A stretch of DNA of 64,000 bases from Lutjanus erythropterus. Lineage: Eukaryota; Chordata; Actinopteri; Lutjaniformes; Lutjanidae. A program made the position numbers and the translations under genes. Of this stretch, positions 1 through 12,504 are shown one piece after another (position 1 is the first letter of the stretch; each line of letters starts with the position of its first letter). The notes under the pieces are model-generated. The model had not been told where the DNA came from. It was given only the letters and a program-made list of their open reading frames with translations, and ran no database searches. The stretch spans positions 6,949,848-7,013,847 of the forward strand of contig CM034603.1 of the NCBI GenBank assembly GCA_020091685.1. The letters run 5' to 3'.

Positions 1-1904
1 CCATCTCAAGATACAGTCACAACCTCAGGCACAATCAATGCCACAAACCAAGCAACTCACCTTTTTTCTCTCATTTTACTCCACTGAGAGATAAAACTCT
101 TGACAAGAACGGTCTTGTCACATTGGCAAAGGGACCAGTCAATCCAGTCCAGTGAAATTATTTAGTTCAAAACACATTATCACACTGCTAGATACCGTTT
201 TAACTCGAGTTAGCATGTAGGTATTAGTGTTGTCTTGCTATCAAAATGATACTGATGGTCCACAGCTTACAATATCCAATGACAGTCCATGTTGAAATAA
301 AGTGCCTGCCTCTCTTCTCTCGTGTAAAGACCAAGCCAAGTGGAACAGACATGCACTTTTTGTGTGTAATATGCAGACAGAACAGAGAAATTATGTAAAT
401 TTAACCAGTTTTCTGTGATTTCCACTTTATATAAATTGCTCTTCCACCATAGCACTTGTTTGACTCTTTTATATGCACAAAGTTTAGTTTCAAGAAGGGA
501 AAAAGCACTTTAATGTGTTCATGCTTCAGTTACTTTGAATCAAGGTTTTCGGAAGGGTCTCTAAAGGGCCCTTTTTTGGTAAAACATCTAGACATACCCT
601 GACAAAAATGTATAAATATGAATTTTCTGTGGTATTGTTATTGAATTTGGGACTAGGTAAAGGTAAAGGCTGTAGTTCCATTGTGTTGTCTGGCTAATAA
701 GACCGAGCCATAGGTCATCTGCAGACATCTGATTGGTGCAATTAAAAAGCCACTTCAGTGTGTTCAAACTTCTGTTACTCTATGCCAGCAGCACTTACTG
801 AATCTGACTGTTTGGGGGAAAAAAACTTCAGCATTACCTTTCAAAAGAGACCAAAAGCATCCATGTATTCAAAATATTTCAAAAACAACTTTCAGTTTGC
901 TTTAGGTATGCCAGAGATAGGCGTTTTAGTCTAATTTTACATGAATTTTAAGGACAGGGAAAAGGTTTTTAACACTCAGTACTCACGGTGGCACATATGC
1001 AGCCATGAGTACACCTATCTCCAGAGGCATCACCGTACTGATTTGCTCAACAGTAGGGTTCTGGCTGTTTGATATTTCTGAGGGTTTCTGTGCAACATCA
1101 ACAACTGCAGCATACATATTTCATGCTTATCCTGCCCACCACCTGAATGGTGATGAGCGCTGGAGGTCCACTGGGTTCAGTTACATTTAAAGATCAAACC
1201 TCTGCATGTCTGCGCAGTTTGAGAAGTCCTTAAACACGTGGACCACACTCAAAATCGCCATTGCCAGCTTCTCTGCCAGATGCCACATGTGTCTGTGTTG
1301 GTGAAGTGTGTCAGCGTGATGGGGATGTAAGACTAGTGATGGGACAAGATTAGAATTGATGATTAGTTTGTGTCTTCCTTCATGTGTTCCTTACTTTCCT
1401 TTTTGCAGTTAACGGTGTCCTGATAACTGCAATGCAACAAAGACGTCAGTGCTCAGTACCCATCGACACGAAAAGGGCAGCATCCGCAGGTGGTGTCTGA
1501 CGCACATGAAAACACCTGCGCCTTTTTGTTTTCTGTGCAAACCCACACACACGTGGTGGCATCAAAATTCACGACAACATGTTAAGGAACCACACTCTTC
1601 TATTTTCAGCACTGACGCATGTTGCTGTTCAGTGTGATAAAGTTGCTGAATAGATATGTGGGATTCTGGAAACTTGAGGGATTTTGATGCTGTAAGTTTT
1701 GGAACCAAAGCTCAAATAATGCTTTGAAGGATGTAAACAGGAAGTATAATGTTGCCATGGATTGAGTGACTCATGCTCTGGGATACAACTTGAGGCCTGA
1801 CATTTTTCAACCTATATTTGTTTACATTTTGGCGAATTGGCACCATTAAAAGTATGCTGAGTTAACTATTAGCAGTTCTTGTTTGCAATGTACCCGTGGA
1901 TGTA
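1..1904. other. non-coding, no recognised gene
   Basis: No open frame longer than about 62 codons and no repeat family that I recognise. One segment at 1409-1489 has a good acceptor-like tract ending in TTTTTGCAG and a GCAG|GTGG donor-like end, with one open frame of 26 complete codons. This is weak evidence and easily arises by chance. Confidence 0.6.
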
Positions 1905-2611
1905 CAGACATCCACTGTTGGGACCAAGGCATTGTTTTGCAAGTCACAAGTCTCAAGTTTTTGCACTAAAGTCCCAAGTCAAGTCAAAGTCAAGAAGTCA
2001 AGACAAGCAAGTCCCAAGTCTGAGATTTTGAGTCTTGAGTCCAAAAAGTCAAATTACACTCATCACTAAATGTAAAGCCACTTTAACAACAGAGCCTCTA
2101 CTTGTTGTTCATTGTGCAACTCCAAATGTTGAATGAAGCTGGAAATTGTTCCGTCTCTGTAATTTAGTTTCTGTATGTGAGCAAAATTATCTTCAGTCAT
2201 TTTTTTCCAGCTGGAACTCAATAACATTAAGTTAGTTCTTCATGGTTCTCTCCTGCAACTTGATTAGATGCTGTCGGATTGGTTCAAACAAAGTGGATCT
2301 GGCGATTACTGGAAATTAAGTGATGACTTGCTAGGAATGAATAGCATTAACATTAGTTGATTCAGGAAATCAAGGGAAATGAATTGATTCATGGAACACT
2401 TTTTAAATCTTTGGGCCTGGGGCAAAATATCAACTATCATCAAGTCAAAAGTTAAAGTCCAAGTGAAGTCAAGAGTCATTGGTGTTAAAGTCCAGGTTTG
2501 GTTTTTGGTTTTTTTTTTGGTTTTTTTTTATTTTGTCAAGTCTAAAGTCATCAAATTTGTGACTTGAGTCTGATTCAAGTCCAAGTCATGTGACACGAAT
2601 TCACACATCTG
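1905..2611. mobile_element. AAGTC/CAAGT-rich teleost dispersed element
   Basis: Begins near GTTGGGACCAAGGCATTG and ends near CACACATCTG. The interior is built of variants of AAGTCAAGTC, AAGTCCCAAGTC and TTGAGTCC. From memory this matches a common teleost non-autonomous DNA element with alternating AAGTC motifs. Both AAGTC-rich ends are present, separated by about 350 bp of less repetitive sequence (2060-2440). Superfamily not proven; the boundaries are good to roughly 10-20 bp. Confidence 0.6.
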
Positions 2612-3242
2612 AAGACAACTATCACTGGATTACTTTGACGTGAAAGAAAAGTTAAAAATGTGGTGATTCTCACTCTGACATCACAAGCAGCATCCTTTTT
2701 TCTATGATTTCTTTAATTTTTTGAAAATTATTCGCAATAGAGAATTCATGGACATGAAGTCCATGGAAAGTGTGAGTCCACTGAATATAAAAATGTCACA
2801 GCTGTGTGTTCAGAGTTGACTGAGTCATTACTTTGTGAAGGAGTCTGATTAGTGACTCATATTGCAGCAATCTGGCAGCAAGTGTTTTAAAGCACCTTAA
2901 TTGCCTCCACGCGCCGTGTGTTGCAACCGTTGCTGTGGCGACTGCTGACTGTGTTGTTAAACGGGCCAAATCAGTGGCCAAACTACAATAATTTCCTGTT
3001 GTTTTTAGAACGCTGGCATGCGTCTGTCCCTTTCACCTCACACAGTATCCCTCCCTCCACACGCTACGCCATCCTGTGGAGGCACACCTCACAGTTTGAA
3101 AATCTCTATCTTGACTACTTTTTCTCACCATGTAGCACATCTGGTGTGTACTACAGATGTGGTGGTACTTTGTGCTGTTGGAATGAGTTTTTGACACAAG
3201 CCCATTGCCGTCTTGTGTGCCACAGTATCTTTTCTTGATACT
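2612..3242. other. non-coding spacer
   Basis: Contains a 106-codon open frame (2918-3238, +) with no domain, signal or family resemblance that I can see. It lies directly against a transposable element and is probably chance. Confidence 0.5.
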
Positions 3243-3249
3243 AGAGGAG

Positions 3250-3995
3250 TCAGAGATGGGAAGTAATTAAATATGAATACTTTGTTATTGGACTTTGGTT
3301 TTTGAGGTGTCTATACTTTACTTGTGTATTTCTTTTTCTGACAACTTGCAAGACTTGCAAGACTTACAGGACGAAAATGACTCAGATGGACATAACAGAT
3401 GAAAAAATGTAACAAGACAAAAACAACGCAAAAAGACATAAGATGAAAACAACATAACAAAATGAAAGCAACACAAAAAGACGTAACAAGATAAAAAAAA
3501 TAACATAACAAGACCAATCAACTAAAAGATGTTACAAGATGAACATGGCTTAACAAGATGAAAACAACTAAAAGATGTAACATGATGAAAACAACACAAA
3601 AAGATGTAACAAGACAAAAACAACTAAAGGACAAGAACAACAAGACAAAAATGATGTAAAAGACATACCAATGTGAAAACAGTGTAACAAGATGAAAACA
3701 ACCGAAAGATGAAACCAGACCAAGATGGCAAGAAAGATGTAACATGACAAGAACAATGTAAAAGATATAAAAAGATAATAAAATAAAGTTATAATAAAAT
3801 GACATAACAATATGAAAGAAAGAGTGAAGTGTCCTTCAGCAGTCTACTTTTTAATTTATACCTTGAGTACATTTCAGTGCCTGTACTTTTTCACTTTTAC
3901 TTTAGTAAAGAAGCTGAATTAGTACTTTCTTCTTTTTATAAACAAGTATCTGTACTTCTTCTTGAGTGCAGAATGTGTACCTTCACCACCTCTGC
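3250..3995. mobile_element. hAT-like non-autonomous element, copy 1
   Basis: Starts with CAGAGATGGGAAGTAATT and ends with TTCACCACCTCTG, the imperfect terminal inverted repeats of a teleost family rich in AGTACTT/AAGTACT. It is flanked by the direct repeat AGAGGAG at 3243-3249 and 3996-4002, consistent with the 8-bp target duplications of hAT elements. No transposase frame remains. The centre is an A-rich tandem array. Copies 2 and 3 of the same family lie at 33022-34046 and 41075-42142. Confidence 0.75.
3360..3815. repeat. ~28-bp A-rich minisatellite inside hAT-like copy 1
   Basis: Diverged tandem copies of a unit resembling AACAAGATGAAAACAACTAA followed by AAGATGT, period about 28 bp and variable. 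Minus-strand frames of 67-95 codons across it (Phe/Leu/Cys/Tyr-rich) come from the lack of stop codons in the complement of this A-rich unit and are not genes. Confidence 0.8.
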
Positions 3996-4002
3996 AGAGG
4001 AG

Positions 4003-4999
4003 CACCTTAGGAAAGGAAATAAAAATCTTGCATTATTGAATTTCACTGTATGGGGGTGTATTTCTTTCCAATTCTGTGTACATTAACCAAATGAAAGATG
4101 AAATTGCCTTAGATCATAGCATCCAGGCAGTATACGTGCTTGCCTGAATGCTTAAAAAGGAGCAGACGGACTAGAACTGCCAGTCACAGTCTTGCATGAC
4201 AGTGGACCGTGGCAGCCAGCACTGCTGAGTCACACCAGTCGGTCACAACAACACAAAACATGACAACTGTCACTAACAGTTGACCATGCCTCGATCTGAG
4301 TCCCAGGGAGTCTGGGTGACCAAGCATGTGGCAAGAGCTAAATATAAACATGGAAGCATTTCCCATCCCACCAAAAATGGACACAAACATCAAAATATTG
4401 TGAAAATATCTGTTTTCCAGCCCTCTGAATAGTTGCCCACGACTGAATTTCCTTCAGCGATTCAAATAGGCCGATGACATGCTCAGTGATGAGTTGGAAA
4501 CAAAACCAAGCCAATCAGAGCTTTGTAGGTGGAATTAAGAATGTCAGTGTCATCTTCTCTTGCCAGAGCCACAAAAATGGTGACAGAACAATTGTGGCAA
4601 AAATGACAACAAGCACAGATGAGATTAAGTCGACTTACGGAAATAACTCTTGAATTTGCATATTTCTTCAATGAAATGACAACTGGTTCGAGCATCTGTG
4701 TTGACTGAAAATTACATTGACAGAACAGCACAGATACATCAGTCACTACTGATTGGTGACGGAAAAATGAACCCCCACCCAAAACAGAAATTAGCTACTG
4801 TGAACACAGTTTCAGGCTGAATAATGAGGTAAAACCAAATGGAAAATTTTGTCTTAATTGTCAAGCTACTGTAAAAAAAAAATCTTTCAGAACGTGCTGG
4901 AACATAAGTAAATTAGTCCTGGTTGGTATCGATAGAAAAGCTTAGAGAGCTTAGAGCTTTATCAGAGGTGGAGAAGTTAAACAGTTAGTCCTCATCCTA
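4003..4999. other. non-coding spacer
   Basis: About 1 kb without a recognised repeat or plausible gene. The longest minus-strand frame is 99 codons (4483-4782) with no recognisable features. Confidence 0.5.
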
Positions 5000-5433
5000 C
5001 ACTCTTAGAGACAAAGGTACTAACTAGAACCATAAAGCGTTCTTCAGCTTGTCCTCATAGGAGAACCCTTGTAAGTTCCTGGTACGTCCTTTTATAAAGT
5101 TTCCATCTGAAGCCCTACCTGGAACCCAACATAAAGAGTACCTGGAACCATCAGTGAGAGGTTCAAACCCAAAACCGTCGATGAGAGGTGTAATGGTTCC
5201 ACCTAGAACCTTCTCTTGGGGTTCGATCCAGAACCTTTCCAACAATCCTTGAAGAACTCTTTCTTCCAGAAAAGGTTCTTTGGATGAAGAGTTTTCTTAC
5301 TGGAACCTTTAGTCGCACAAAGAATCCTCGAGGAATATTTCGTCCAAAAAACTGGTTCTACAGAGGCAAATCGTACCGGGTAGAACCTCAGCCCCTCAGG
5401 GAAAACCTTTTTGAAACCCTTATTTCTGAGAGT
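5000..5433. mobile_element. GGTTC/GAACC-rich MITE
   Basis: Opens with CACTCTTAGAGACAAAGGTA and closes with CCCTTATTTCTGAGAGT, which are inverted repeats of each other with a few mismatches. The interior is full of GAACC and GGTTC motifs. From memory this is a widespread teleost family. A much longer, tandemly expanded relative lies at 28428-29384. The GGTTCGATCC string near 5220 resembles a tRNA B box but belongs to this motif series. Confidence 0.7.
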
Positions 5434-5791
5434 CTTTTTCTCTTGTAAAACCAAAACATACTGTTTGCAAACACTTCTGGTAAAGCATAAATCTGACCTT
5501 TAGCTTTGTGCCTCTTCCTCCTGTTCATGATCAGTTACACCTCAGTAGTAGGTACTGCTGAGCTGTTGCTGTACCATGTCAGGTGGTTAGAGACAGTATC
5601 CCTGCTCTTTATTTATTATTCATGAAGTTATTTATTTATTTACACCACCAAGTTTGATAGTGCATCTCTGACTTCTTCCCTCTTTTTTCCAACAGGCTGT
5701 GGATGTGGTTTACAGTGGTGAGTGGGCTGTTCAGTGTGTGCCTGCTGGTAGCATACATACATGATATGATCCCTTTTAATGTCAGGAGACC

Positions 5792-6075
5792 TTAGGGTAC
5801 ATCCAGACTGCTGGTGCAAGAGGCCCAAATCAGATTTTCTTTTGCTCATATGTGAGATAGAACAGCAGAAATAGTATGAACAGCACAAATCATAATTTGA
5901 ACCACTTTCATATGTGATCCTAAATCAGATATTTTTTTGCAATACAATGCAATACAGTCATATTGGAACTGTGTGACTGCTACGTCACGTGTGTTTGGCT
6001 TTGTGCATCTTGTGGAGAGACGCGGACAGATGCAGTTCCGTTGTCACTTTTGGCCATGTCAAGTCAAACTATTCC
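5792..6075. mobile_element. dispersed teleost element fragment
   Basis: Begins TTAGGGTACATCCAGACTGC, then CCCAAATCAGATTTTCTTTT, AACCACTTTCATATGTG and TACGTCACGTGTGT. I recognise this motif order from a common fish DNA element of the AAATC(C/A)GATTT type. The 3-prime limit is uncertain and no coding capacity remains. Confidence 0.5.
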
Positions 6076-6138
6076 ATGTTGATTTGCATTTCCAGTAGAA
6101 GTGTAACACATTCAGCTGAGTTGAGTACCACCCAAGAT

Positions 6139-6600
6139 TAGAGATGCACCGATTCCAATTTTCTTGGCCAATTCTGATTTCCATTTTTTTAAAGGGTCTG
6201 ACCTGCCGATTCAGATTTTGGCCGATTATCAGTCTTTCTAAGACCTTTAGCCAGAACAGGAGGCGAAATTTTAACTGTCAGTCTGTGAACAGCAGTCTGC
6301 TGCTGACTAACATTAGCCTGAGGAGCTAGAAAGTTTACCGCTGTTTGGTGACACTGTCAGCTGCTCTGTCTCATTGTAGACTGTCTGTCTCTTTATCCTG
6401 TTCTGTAGTCTGTCACTAACACTGAGTTCATGCGAGCATGTGTCTGAGTGTGTGTAGCTGCGATCAGCGCTGTGGTGGGTGTGACATTACGGTCAGCGTC
6501 TGCTGCGTGCATGACGTGACCATTGTGCAGAGCATGTGTGCGAATATGCGCAGCACAGAATCGGTTATGTGATGCCAACCGGCCGGTCGTCGGTCAGGGC
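6139..6600. mobile_element. GATGCACCGAT-type non-autonomous element
   Basis: The left end reads TAGAGATGCACCGATTCC with CCGATTCAGATTTTGGCCGA just inside. The right part has AATCGGTTATGTGATGCC and AACCGGCCGGTCGTCGG. This is the pattern of teleost hAT-like elements ending in GATGCACCGAT. The right terminus is degraded. The short frames inside are shadows. Confidence 0.55.
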
Positions 6601-8480
6601 TGGTCATGCAGAAACCCCCTACCCCAGATGGACCATCTGTGGGATGGGGCCAAAGCATGTCTGATCCACATCCAATAGCTTTCTCCCGCTTAAACAAGCC
6701 TGTTTTGCAAGACTCAATTAGTTTAAAAGTCTTTGTGTCCAGCTCTCAGTACTTTTGTAGCTTCTAACTGAATCTCTGTGTTTTGCATTTTAGTTCCTCT
6801 CCTGTGTCTCTGTACTTCCAGGTATTTGCTCTATTTTATTGTTTCATATTTGCTTTTAGTTGTATGCGTGTTGTGTTAAGTTACTGCAGATGAAAACCCA
6901 ACATTTCCTGATTTTACTGCTTCACAATAAAATCTTTTAAATGGCAAAGAATCAGGAGACTTTTAACTGCTCGATTCAAGACAGTCATGTCATCAGTTAA
7001 ACACAAATGGGTAGCACTGCTGTAATGGAGATTCAAATCCTTGCCATGCTGGACCGACACACTGAGTCAAACCCAGTCAAGCCAAGCCAGCACACGAGTA
7101 CAGAAAAGGAGCTCTTGACATTCTGAAATTTTGGATGAAATTCGCTTCTCTGAAGCCATTCATGTCATAATCCCACCACTTCTGACTCTCCATCCGCACA
7201 CACTTCTCTTGCTCCACAAAAACCCATCATTAAAAATCTGTCTCCTTCTCCTCATCCTCGGCCTCGTTATCATCTCCTCATGAAGCGGCTTGCTTGGCTA
7301 ATGTTCTTTTGCACATGCGGGTCAGTTCAGGACTAGACACAACCAAACAAAACAAAAATCAGATACAAGCAATAAATCCAAATTAAGGCTTCCAGTCTGA
7401 ACATAGAAACATATATATACACAGATGTATTTGTGCAGCCTTCCAAGCCACAGGTCACCTTATTCGTAAGCTGCAGTGCAAATTGTATTATGTGATTATG
7501 ATGTACTAATATTTAAAGTGCTTATATATGTCAACAATTTTCTATCTTACTTCTTTTAGTTTATTTAATTTTCTTTAATCTTGGTGAAATTGTAAAAACC
7601 CATTTTCCACTTAGACATGTCAGTTCCAATTTGCAATATACTGTATTTCAGTGTGCTTTAATTACATGTAAGGGATTAAATAGATATACTAATATTGGTT
7701 TATCCACACTTGAGTCTCAGAGAATCCTTTTTTGGTGTAAAGGCAATGCAACTTGTTGCTTTATTGTAAGTTTTTTGTACAGATATATTAATCTTTTTGC
7801 TTTTCTTCTGTTATTTAATCATTTTTAATTCAAAATGATTTGAATTCATTAATGGTATGTGAAGTTGACTTCATATATTTTGGGGTACGGATGGTATATC
7901 TTTTCAATTTCAATAGAATATTGTCGTTTATTAGTATTTGTCGGGTTTTCTCAGAATTTGTTCCGTTCTTGGGGGCATGTTTGTTTATGGGACTTAAGGC
8001 ATCAGTCTACCACCCTCTATGTGTTATGTACTAGAAGGCCACCCATGGCTGTCATTTAAATTAATTTAATTAATGTTTGTTTGCCTTTGCTTGAAGAATA
8101 TATTTCTAGGATTATTTCACCAGAAAATGCCTTAGTTTTTTCCATGGTTTACTGCATAACTTTATATCAAGCAAGACCTCCTGGATCGTGCTGTCTTTTT
8201 CTCCCGTGGGTCATTCTATATGATTTATTGTGCGTGTAGAGTGAATACATGGAAGAAAAGGTTATAGAGTACAACTTTCTCTAACTATTGTCATGACAAT
8301 GCTGAAGGCTGAGGTCAAGCCAGCGAGAGTACACAGCTAGAACACACAGAATAATATATAATCCTAAAAAGAGACAAAATGAGCCCCTGTTAACATGGTT
8401 GAATGTAAAATATTCTGATATTTCTGTGGTAATACTGTATAGGACTCTGTTTCATTAAAAGAGGTTGTGTTTGACAAATA
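6601..8480. other. AT-rich non-coding stretch
   Basis: Unique-looking sequence, markedly AT-rich between about 7380 and 8210. It holds only short frames (60-66 codons) without recognisable features. No repeat family was recognised. Confidence 0.5.
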
Positions 8481-8929
8481 CCTCATGAATCCGGAGTAGG
8501 CGTGTGGTGGACTTTGAAGCTGCGGTTGCTGTCAGCCCCTTCACCCAGAGTCGCCCTCTGAAAAGTACCTCGCTCCTTTTTTTATAGGGAAGCTGTCTGA
8601 AAAACTTAGCAGCGTGTTCGATGCTCAGGCGAAGTTGTCACTGTTTATTACAGCAAAAATAAACTTTGCAGAGAACACCTGTTCCTAGGCGAACGGGAGC
8701 AGGGATGATTTTTTCAGTCTTCGCTGTGATATTTCCTCTTTTTTTTTTTTTTAAGTTGAGAGCAAACTCATCATCTTGGAGAAACCTAGGTACAAGTTAA
8801 TGAAGAATGTCTCCGTTCAGGACTGAGTGTTCTTTGGAGAATAAAGTCAGGAACAAGGCTTCATACATGCAAATCTCTTCCGAGCACACGGCTCTACATC
8901 AAACTTTTAAATTATCTAATAGTCTGTCA

Positions 8930-9640
8930 GTGTAACACGGAGACCCACACCTTGTGTTCATCCGCCGCATCTCGCCTATTAACTAGTGTGATTAATTGCC
9001 TTCGCACGCCACTGTGCCAGCTTCTGAATCAGATCACAGCTACAGGGCCACAGATTGGACAAATGCTGGAAGAAGATAGATGGGAATGTTAACGAGCAGA
9101 GCGCCAGCCGGCCTCACTGCCGACCTACAATCCTGATGAGGGGAATGAAAATGAGATGGAGAGGAGTAGAAATAAAGAAAACATCATCTGAGCAGAATCA
9201 TACAAATTGCTTTTGTAAGTAACATGCCTGAGTGTGGATTGCCTGGTAGTTTGGCGCACGGAGGCGAGATCATGCTTAATTCTTTTTTGTTTAAACTCAC
9301 AAGCCGAGGATCGTATTTTAAGATTCAGCCCCAGACTTCCATATTAACCTTCGTTTCTGCCTTTGTTCTTGGCCGCCACTGTGTGATATTAAACTATGTG
9401 CATTGTGATAGAATTTGCATGAATAAACAGAGCTCGGAGCTGGTGCGTAATGACCTATGAAAAGGCTGTAGGCAACACAGTCGGCGGTGAGATACGCAGG
9501 AAGTCAGAGGGCATTCATTGTTGAATAATTGAGCTGCATCGTCAGGTATGTAAATATGCAGGGATTAATATTTAATGGAACTCCATATGATGCATGAAAT
9601 AAGGCTAATGACTGCCACTATGGACTTGTAAGGATCTTTG
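8930..9640. promoter_or_regulatory. candidate conserved non-coding element
   Basis: Non-repetitive, less AT-skewed than its surroundings, and dense in homeodomain, POU and Hox-like cores: ATTAATTGCC near 8990, TTTGCATGAATAAAC near 9414, GCGTAATGACC near 9444, TTGAATAATTGAGC near 9520, ATGTAAATATGCAGGG near 9547 and TTAATATTTAATGG near 9566. This texture is typical of vertebrate developmental enhancers. Conservation is inferred from appearance and was not measured. Confidence 0.35.
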
Positions 9641-10404
9641 CAAGGTCAGTGTTTACAAATAGCCTCCTGATCCACTGTGTTCCTTTAAATACTGCAGTAA
9701 AAAGTGCCATGAACTGTTAACTTTGATAATAATGTTATTAGCCTATATGTAAGACCACCCTGATAACCCCCCTTGTGTGGCTTTCTGGTTTTGGATTAAG
9801 CCTCTGTGAAGCTAAGAAATACTTAAAATAAAATAAAGCAGTCTAGTCTACTAGATTTGAATTCATTGTCACATTAAAATAATACTATTATGGTGGTAAA
9901 ACAATGTGAATACAATATAAATAAATAAGTTCAGTTGTTTCACCTAAAAGCCCTTGAAAACTTAGATATGAAATATTCATGACTAAGTAAACAACAATCA
10001 AAGTTAAAGTTACATAGAGTCCAGTCCATAGTTAATATTTATTAAAAGTTTAACTTTCAAAAACTTTGTTGCTTCATTGTTACTGTGTGGGTGTGGATTC
10101 ATCCAATTTGATCAACAGGTCATGTAACACTGGCAAACAACAAACAATTTCTTTCAGATATGTTGCTTAATCCTGATTGGTACACGAAATAGCATGACAT
10201 CTTTAAATCAGTGTAAAGAGACAGGCAGAAAACAAAACAAAAAACTGTTGAGGTTCCAGAGTGAAAATCCCATTCATTATTAGCTATAATGTCATAACAA
10301 TCCATGGTAGACTTACCACCAGCTATGAGGTTGTGAAACAATAGTATATGGTGCCATAGAAACCACAAGTCTGTATGATATCAACCTGGTTTTAAGAAAA
10401 ACAC
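9640..10404. other. non-coding spacer
   Basis: AT-rich unique sequence. The minus-strand frame at 10120-10368 (82 codons) shows no domain or signal that I recognise. Confidence 0.5.
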
Positions 10405-10920
10405 TCATTGTAACAGGAATCTTTCTGATTGGTGGAACGGGTACTTCCACCAACAGGTTGGCTAGCTCAGTACCTCACATGAGTTGTATTAATAATGTTA
10501 CACTGCAGAGAATATAATTCATATATACACACACAACACAACATATTATAGCACCTAACAATATAAACACACAATGGTGACATAAATTACACTTAATGTA
10601 CACAGTCTTTGCCTTTTTCCAGTCTTTTTTGCCCTGAAACAAATGTTTTATGGTCATGATCAGATTGTCATTGGTTCACTTGGTTCCAGACTTTTCCAGA
10701 CCAGAAGTCCACACCGTGAATATCAGTTCACTATAAGTGAGCTTGTGTTGGCAACTTTGGGGCTAAAGGCTTATTTATGTCCCCTTTGCATACAGAAAAT
10801 AGACACTTCTGTTTCAAATGGTGTAACCGTCACTGCCCAAACATTTCCATGCTCCGTTATGTTGCCATGGATGTTAAGCAACACATCCACTAGAGGGCGC
10901 CTCTCAGAATCAAAAGTTAC
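10405..10920. repeat. dispersed repeat, copy A of a pair
   Basis: The segment around 10620-10690, with TTTTTTGCCCTGAAACAAAT and GTTTTATGGTCATGATCAG, aligns by eye with 30487-30560 (TTTTTTGCTCTGAATCAAAT, GTTTTATTGTCATGATTAG). Upstream TATATACACACAACACAA-type motifs and a GTACACAGTC motif also occur in the same order in both. It ends near CACTAGAGGGCGCCTCTC. Class unknown and no coding capacity. Confidence 0.55.
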
Positions 10921-10929
10921 CTAGAAGAA

Positions 10930-11275
10930 GAAAAAGAAGTCAGAAGTTCCTGACAACAACAAATATGGTGACACAGGAGGAAGTAATAATAATGAACCTC
11001 TTGAGAAAGAGGCCATTAAATCTTCTCAGTAACTAATTGGCACCATTGACATAATTTCCAGTCCTTAAGGATTTGAAGACTTCTTTGCTGTCGTGTCTCG
11101 CTTGAACTATTAGCTATACTGCTACACTGTCCCCAGCGACTACTGGAGGTACTGTTCTGTTATGTCCATGTCCAATAACTTTCAGAATCATGCACAAACA
11201 CAGACTAAATACATGTATGGGCAGAAGGCTCCATCCATACCCATATGTGTATCCAGTGTTTACCATAAATTGACT
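10930..11275. other. non-coding spacer
   Basis: Unique-looking. It starts with an AAGAAGAAAAAGAAGT purine tract at the edge of the dispersed repeat. Nothing else recognised. Confidence 0.5.
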
Positions 11276-11410
11276 CATCTGTGAAGATTCTCAGTCATCT
11301 AGGTCATGTAATTCAGTAAGAGTTATTGTAGACAACTGGACTTTCTTAGGTTCTTGAGGATGTTTTGCATCTCTTAATGGAGACTTAACTCCCTTGGGTC
11401 TCGAAGAGTT
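11276..11410. repeat. fragment of a teleost retroelement-associated repeat
   Basis: TGTGAAGATTCTCAGTCATC, then a diverged ACTGGACTTTCTTAGGTTCT and TGAGGATGTTTTGCATCTC, follow the order of a common fish repeat (AAGATTCTCAGTCATCCAGG ... GAAGACGTTTCGCCTCTC). I associate it with retroelement terminal regions, possibly Penelope-like. Element class uncertain. Confidence 0.5.
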
Positions 11411-12504
11411 GTAATATTTATGTATCACTGAACTTGTCACAAACTTCAGAGCTACCTTCAGAGCAAGACATGAGATCTTGGCTTGGATCCTGAAGAATTA
11501 TACCATTTATCCACTGGGAAATAAACTGTACTGCTATATTAATAGCTACATCACCATGCACTATCAACTGCACACTTCCTTACACACAAACCTATGCACT
11601 AAGTTATTACTTTAAAAAGTTTGCTACATGCATAACTGTTTAATTTATAAAAATTCTTGAAAATACATACAAAAAGCAAGAAGCTTTTTAAGTTTGAATG
11701 CACCAGTGGATCTTTACATGTGGAGGTTGTGTATTCATTCCATTTCTCTCAGGTGCGTCAGTTTTCTACCCTTCTAAGACATGCAGGTTAGGTTATTTGG
11801 TGTCTCTAAAATAGCCATACAGTAGGTGTTTACTCTCTAGTCAGCCCTGTGATTGATTAGAAAAGTAGTAAGTAGAAATCTTTCCAGAGTGTACCCCTCT
11901 TCCTTCCGAAGGTGAGCATGGATAGGAGTGAGGACCAGGGTAATTACTGTAGGTATACCGTAGACGATCAATGGATGCACTTCCATAGAAACACTTATGA
12001 GTCTTATATTCAGACTAATGCAGTATAAATCCATGACTTGTGTTGTCTCCAGAGGACATTACACTCCTCTCCTCTAAATGTGTCCTACTTCTGAACCCTG
12101 AAAGAAACCCTTTGACACTTCCTCAATTCCTCCAAGCAGCCACTTTGGTACCCAGTGAAAACCCAGACAGTAATTCTGACAGTAATGCTAATATAATGGT
12201 GCTAATAACTTTCTTTTCACCACTATGATCCAGCTTCTGTACCATCCTTTTCTACTTTTCTCCACTTTTCTCCACTTTTCTCTACCATTTTTCTTATTGT
12301 CCATGTAATTCACATTACTTGCAGCCACTTAAGTTTAAGTCTTCCACAGAGCAACTTAGAATAAGTGAGCTTCCAAGAATTGTATCTTGTCCAAGGGTCT
12401 GCTCTGCCAAACAGATGCTCTCTCAGTGCTTTCGGAATCTTAAAGACATAAGCTGACATTCTGAAATTTGTATGTAACTTTCTTATTAGTATTCTGGGTA
12501 CAAT
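11411..12504. other. non-coding spacer with an 11-bp tandem tract
   Basis: Contains a short direct repeat of CTTTTCTCCA(C) units with an 11-bp period at about 12246-12291. Otherwise nothing recognised. Confidence 0.55.

Noticed and set aside
1409..1489. 81-base candidate exon
   Set aside because: The donor GTGGTG is weak and one open frame in 81 bases is expected by chance.
2918..3238. 106-codon plus-strand frame
   Set aside because: No domain or signal and no neighbouring exons. Length is within chance for this much sequence.
5220..5230. GGTTCGATCC resembling a tRNA B box (possible SINE)
   Set aside because: No A box upstream and no tRNA fold. It belongs to the GGTTC motif series of the MITE.
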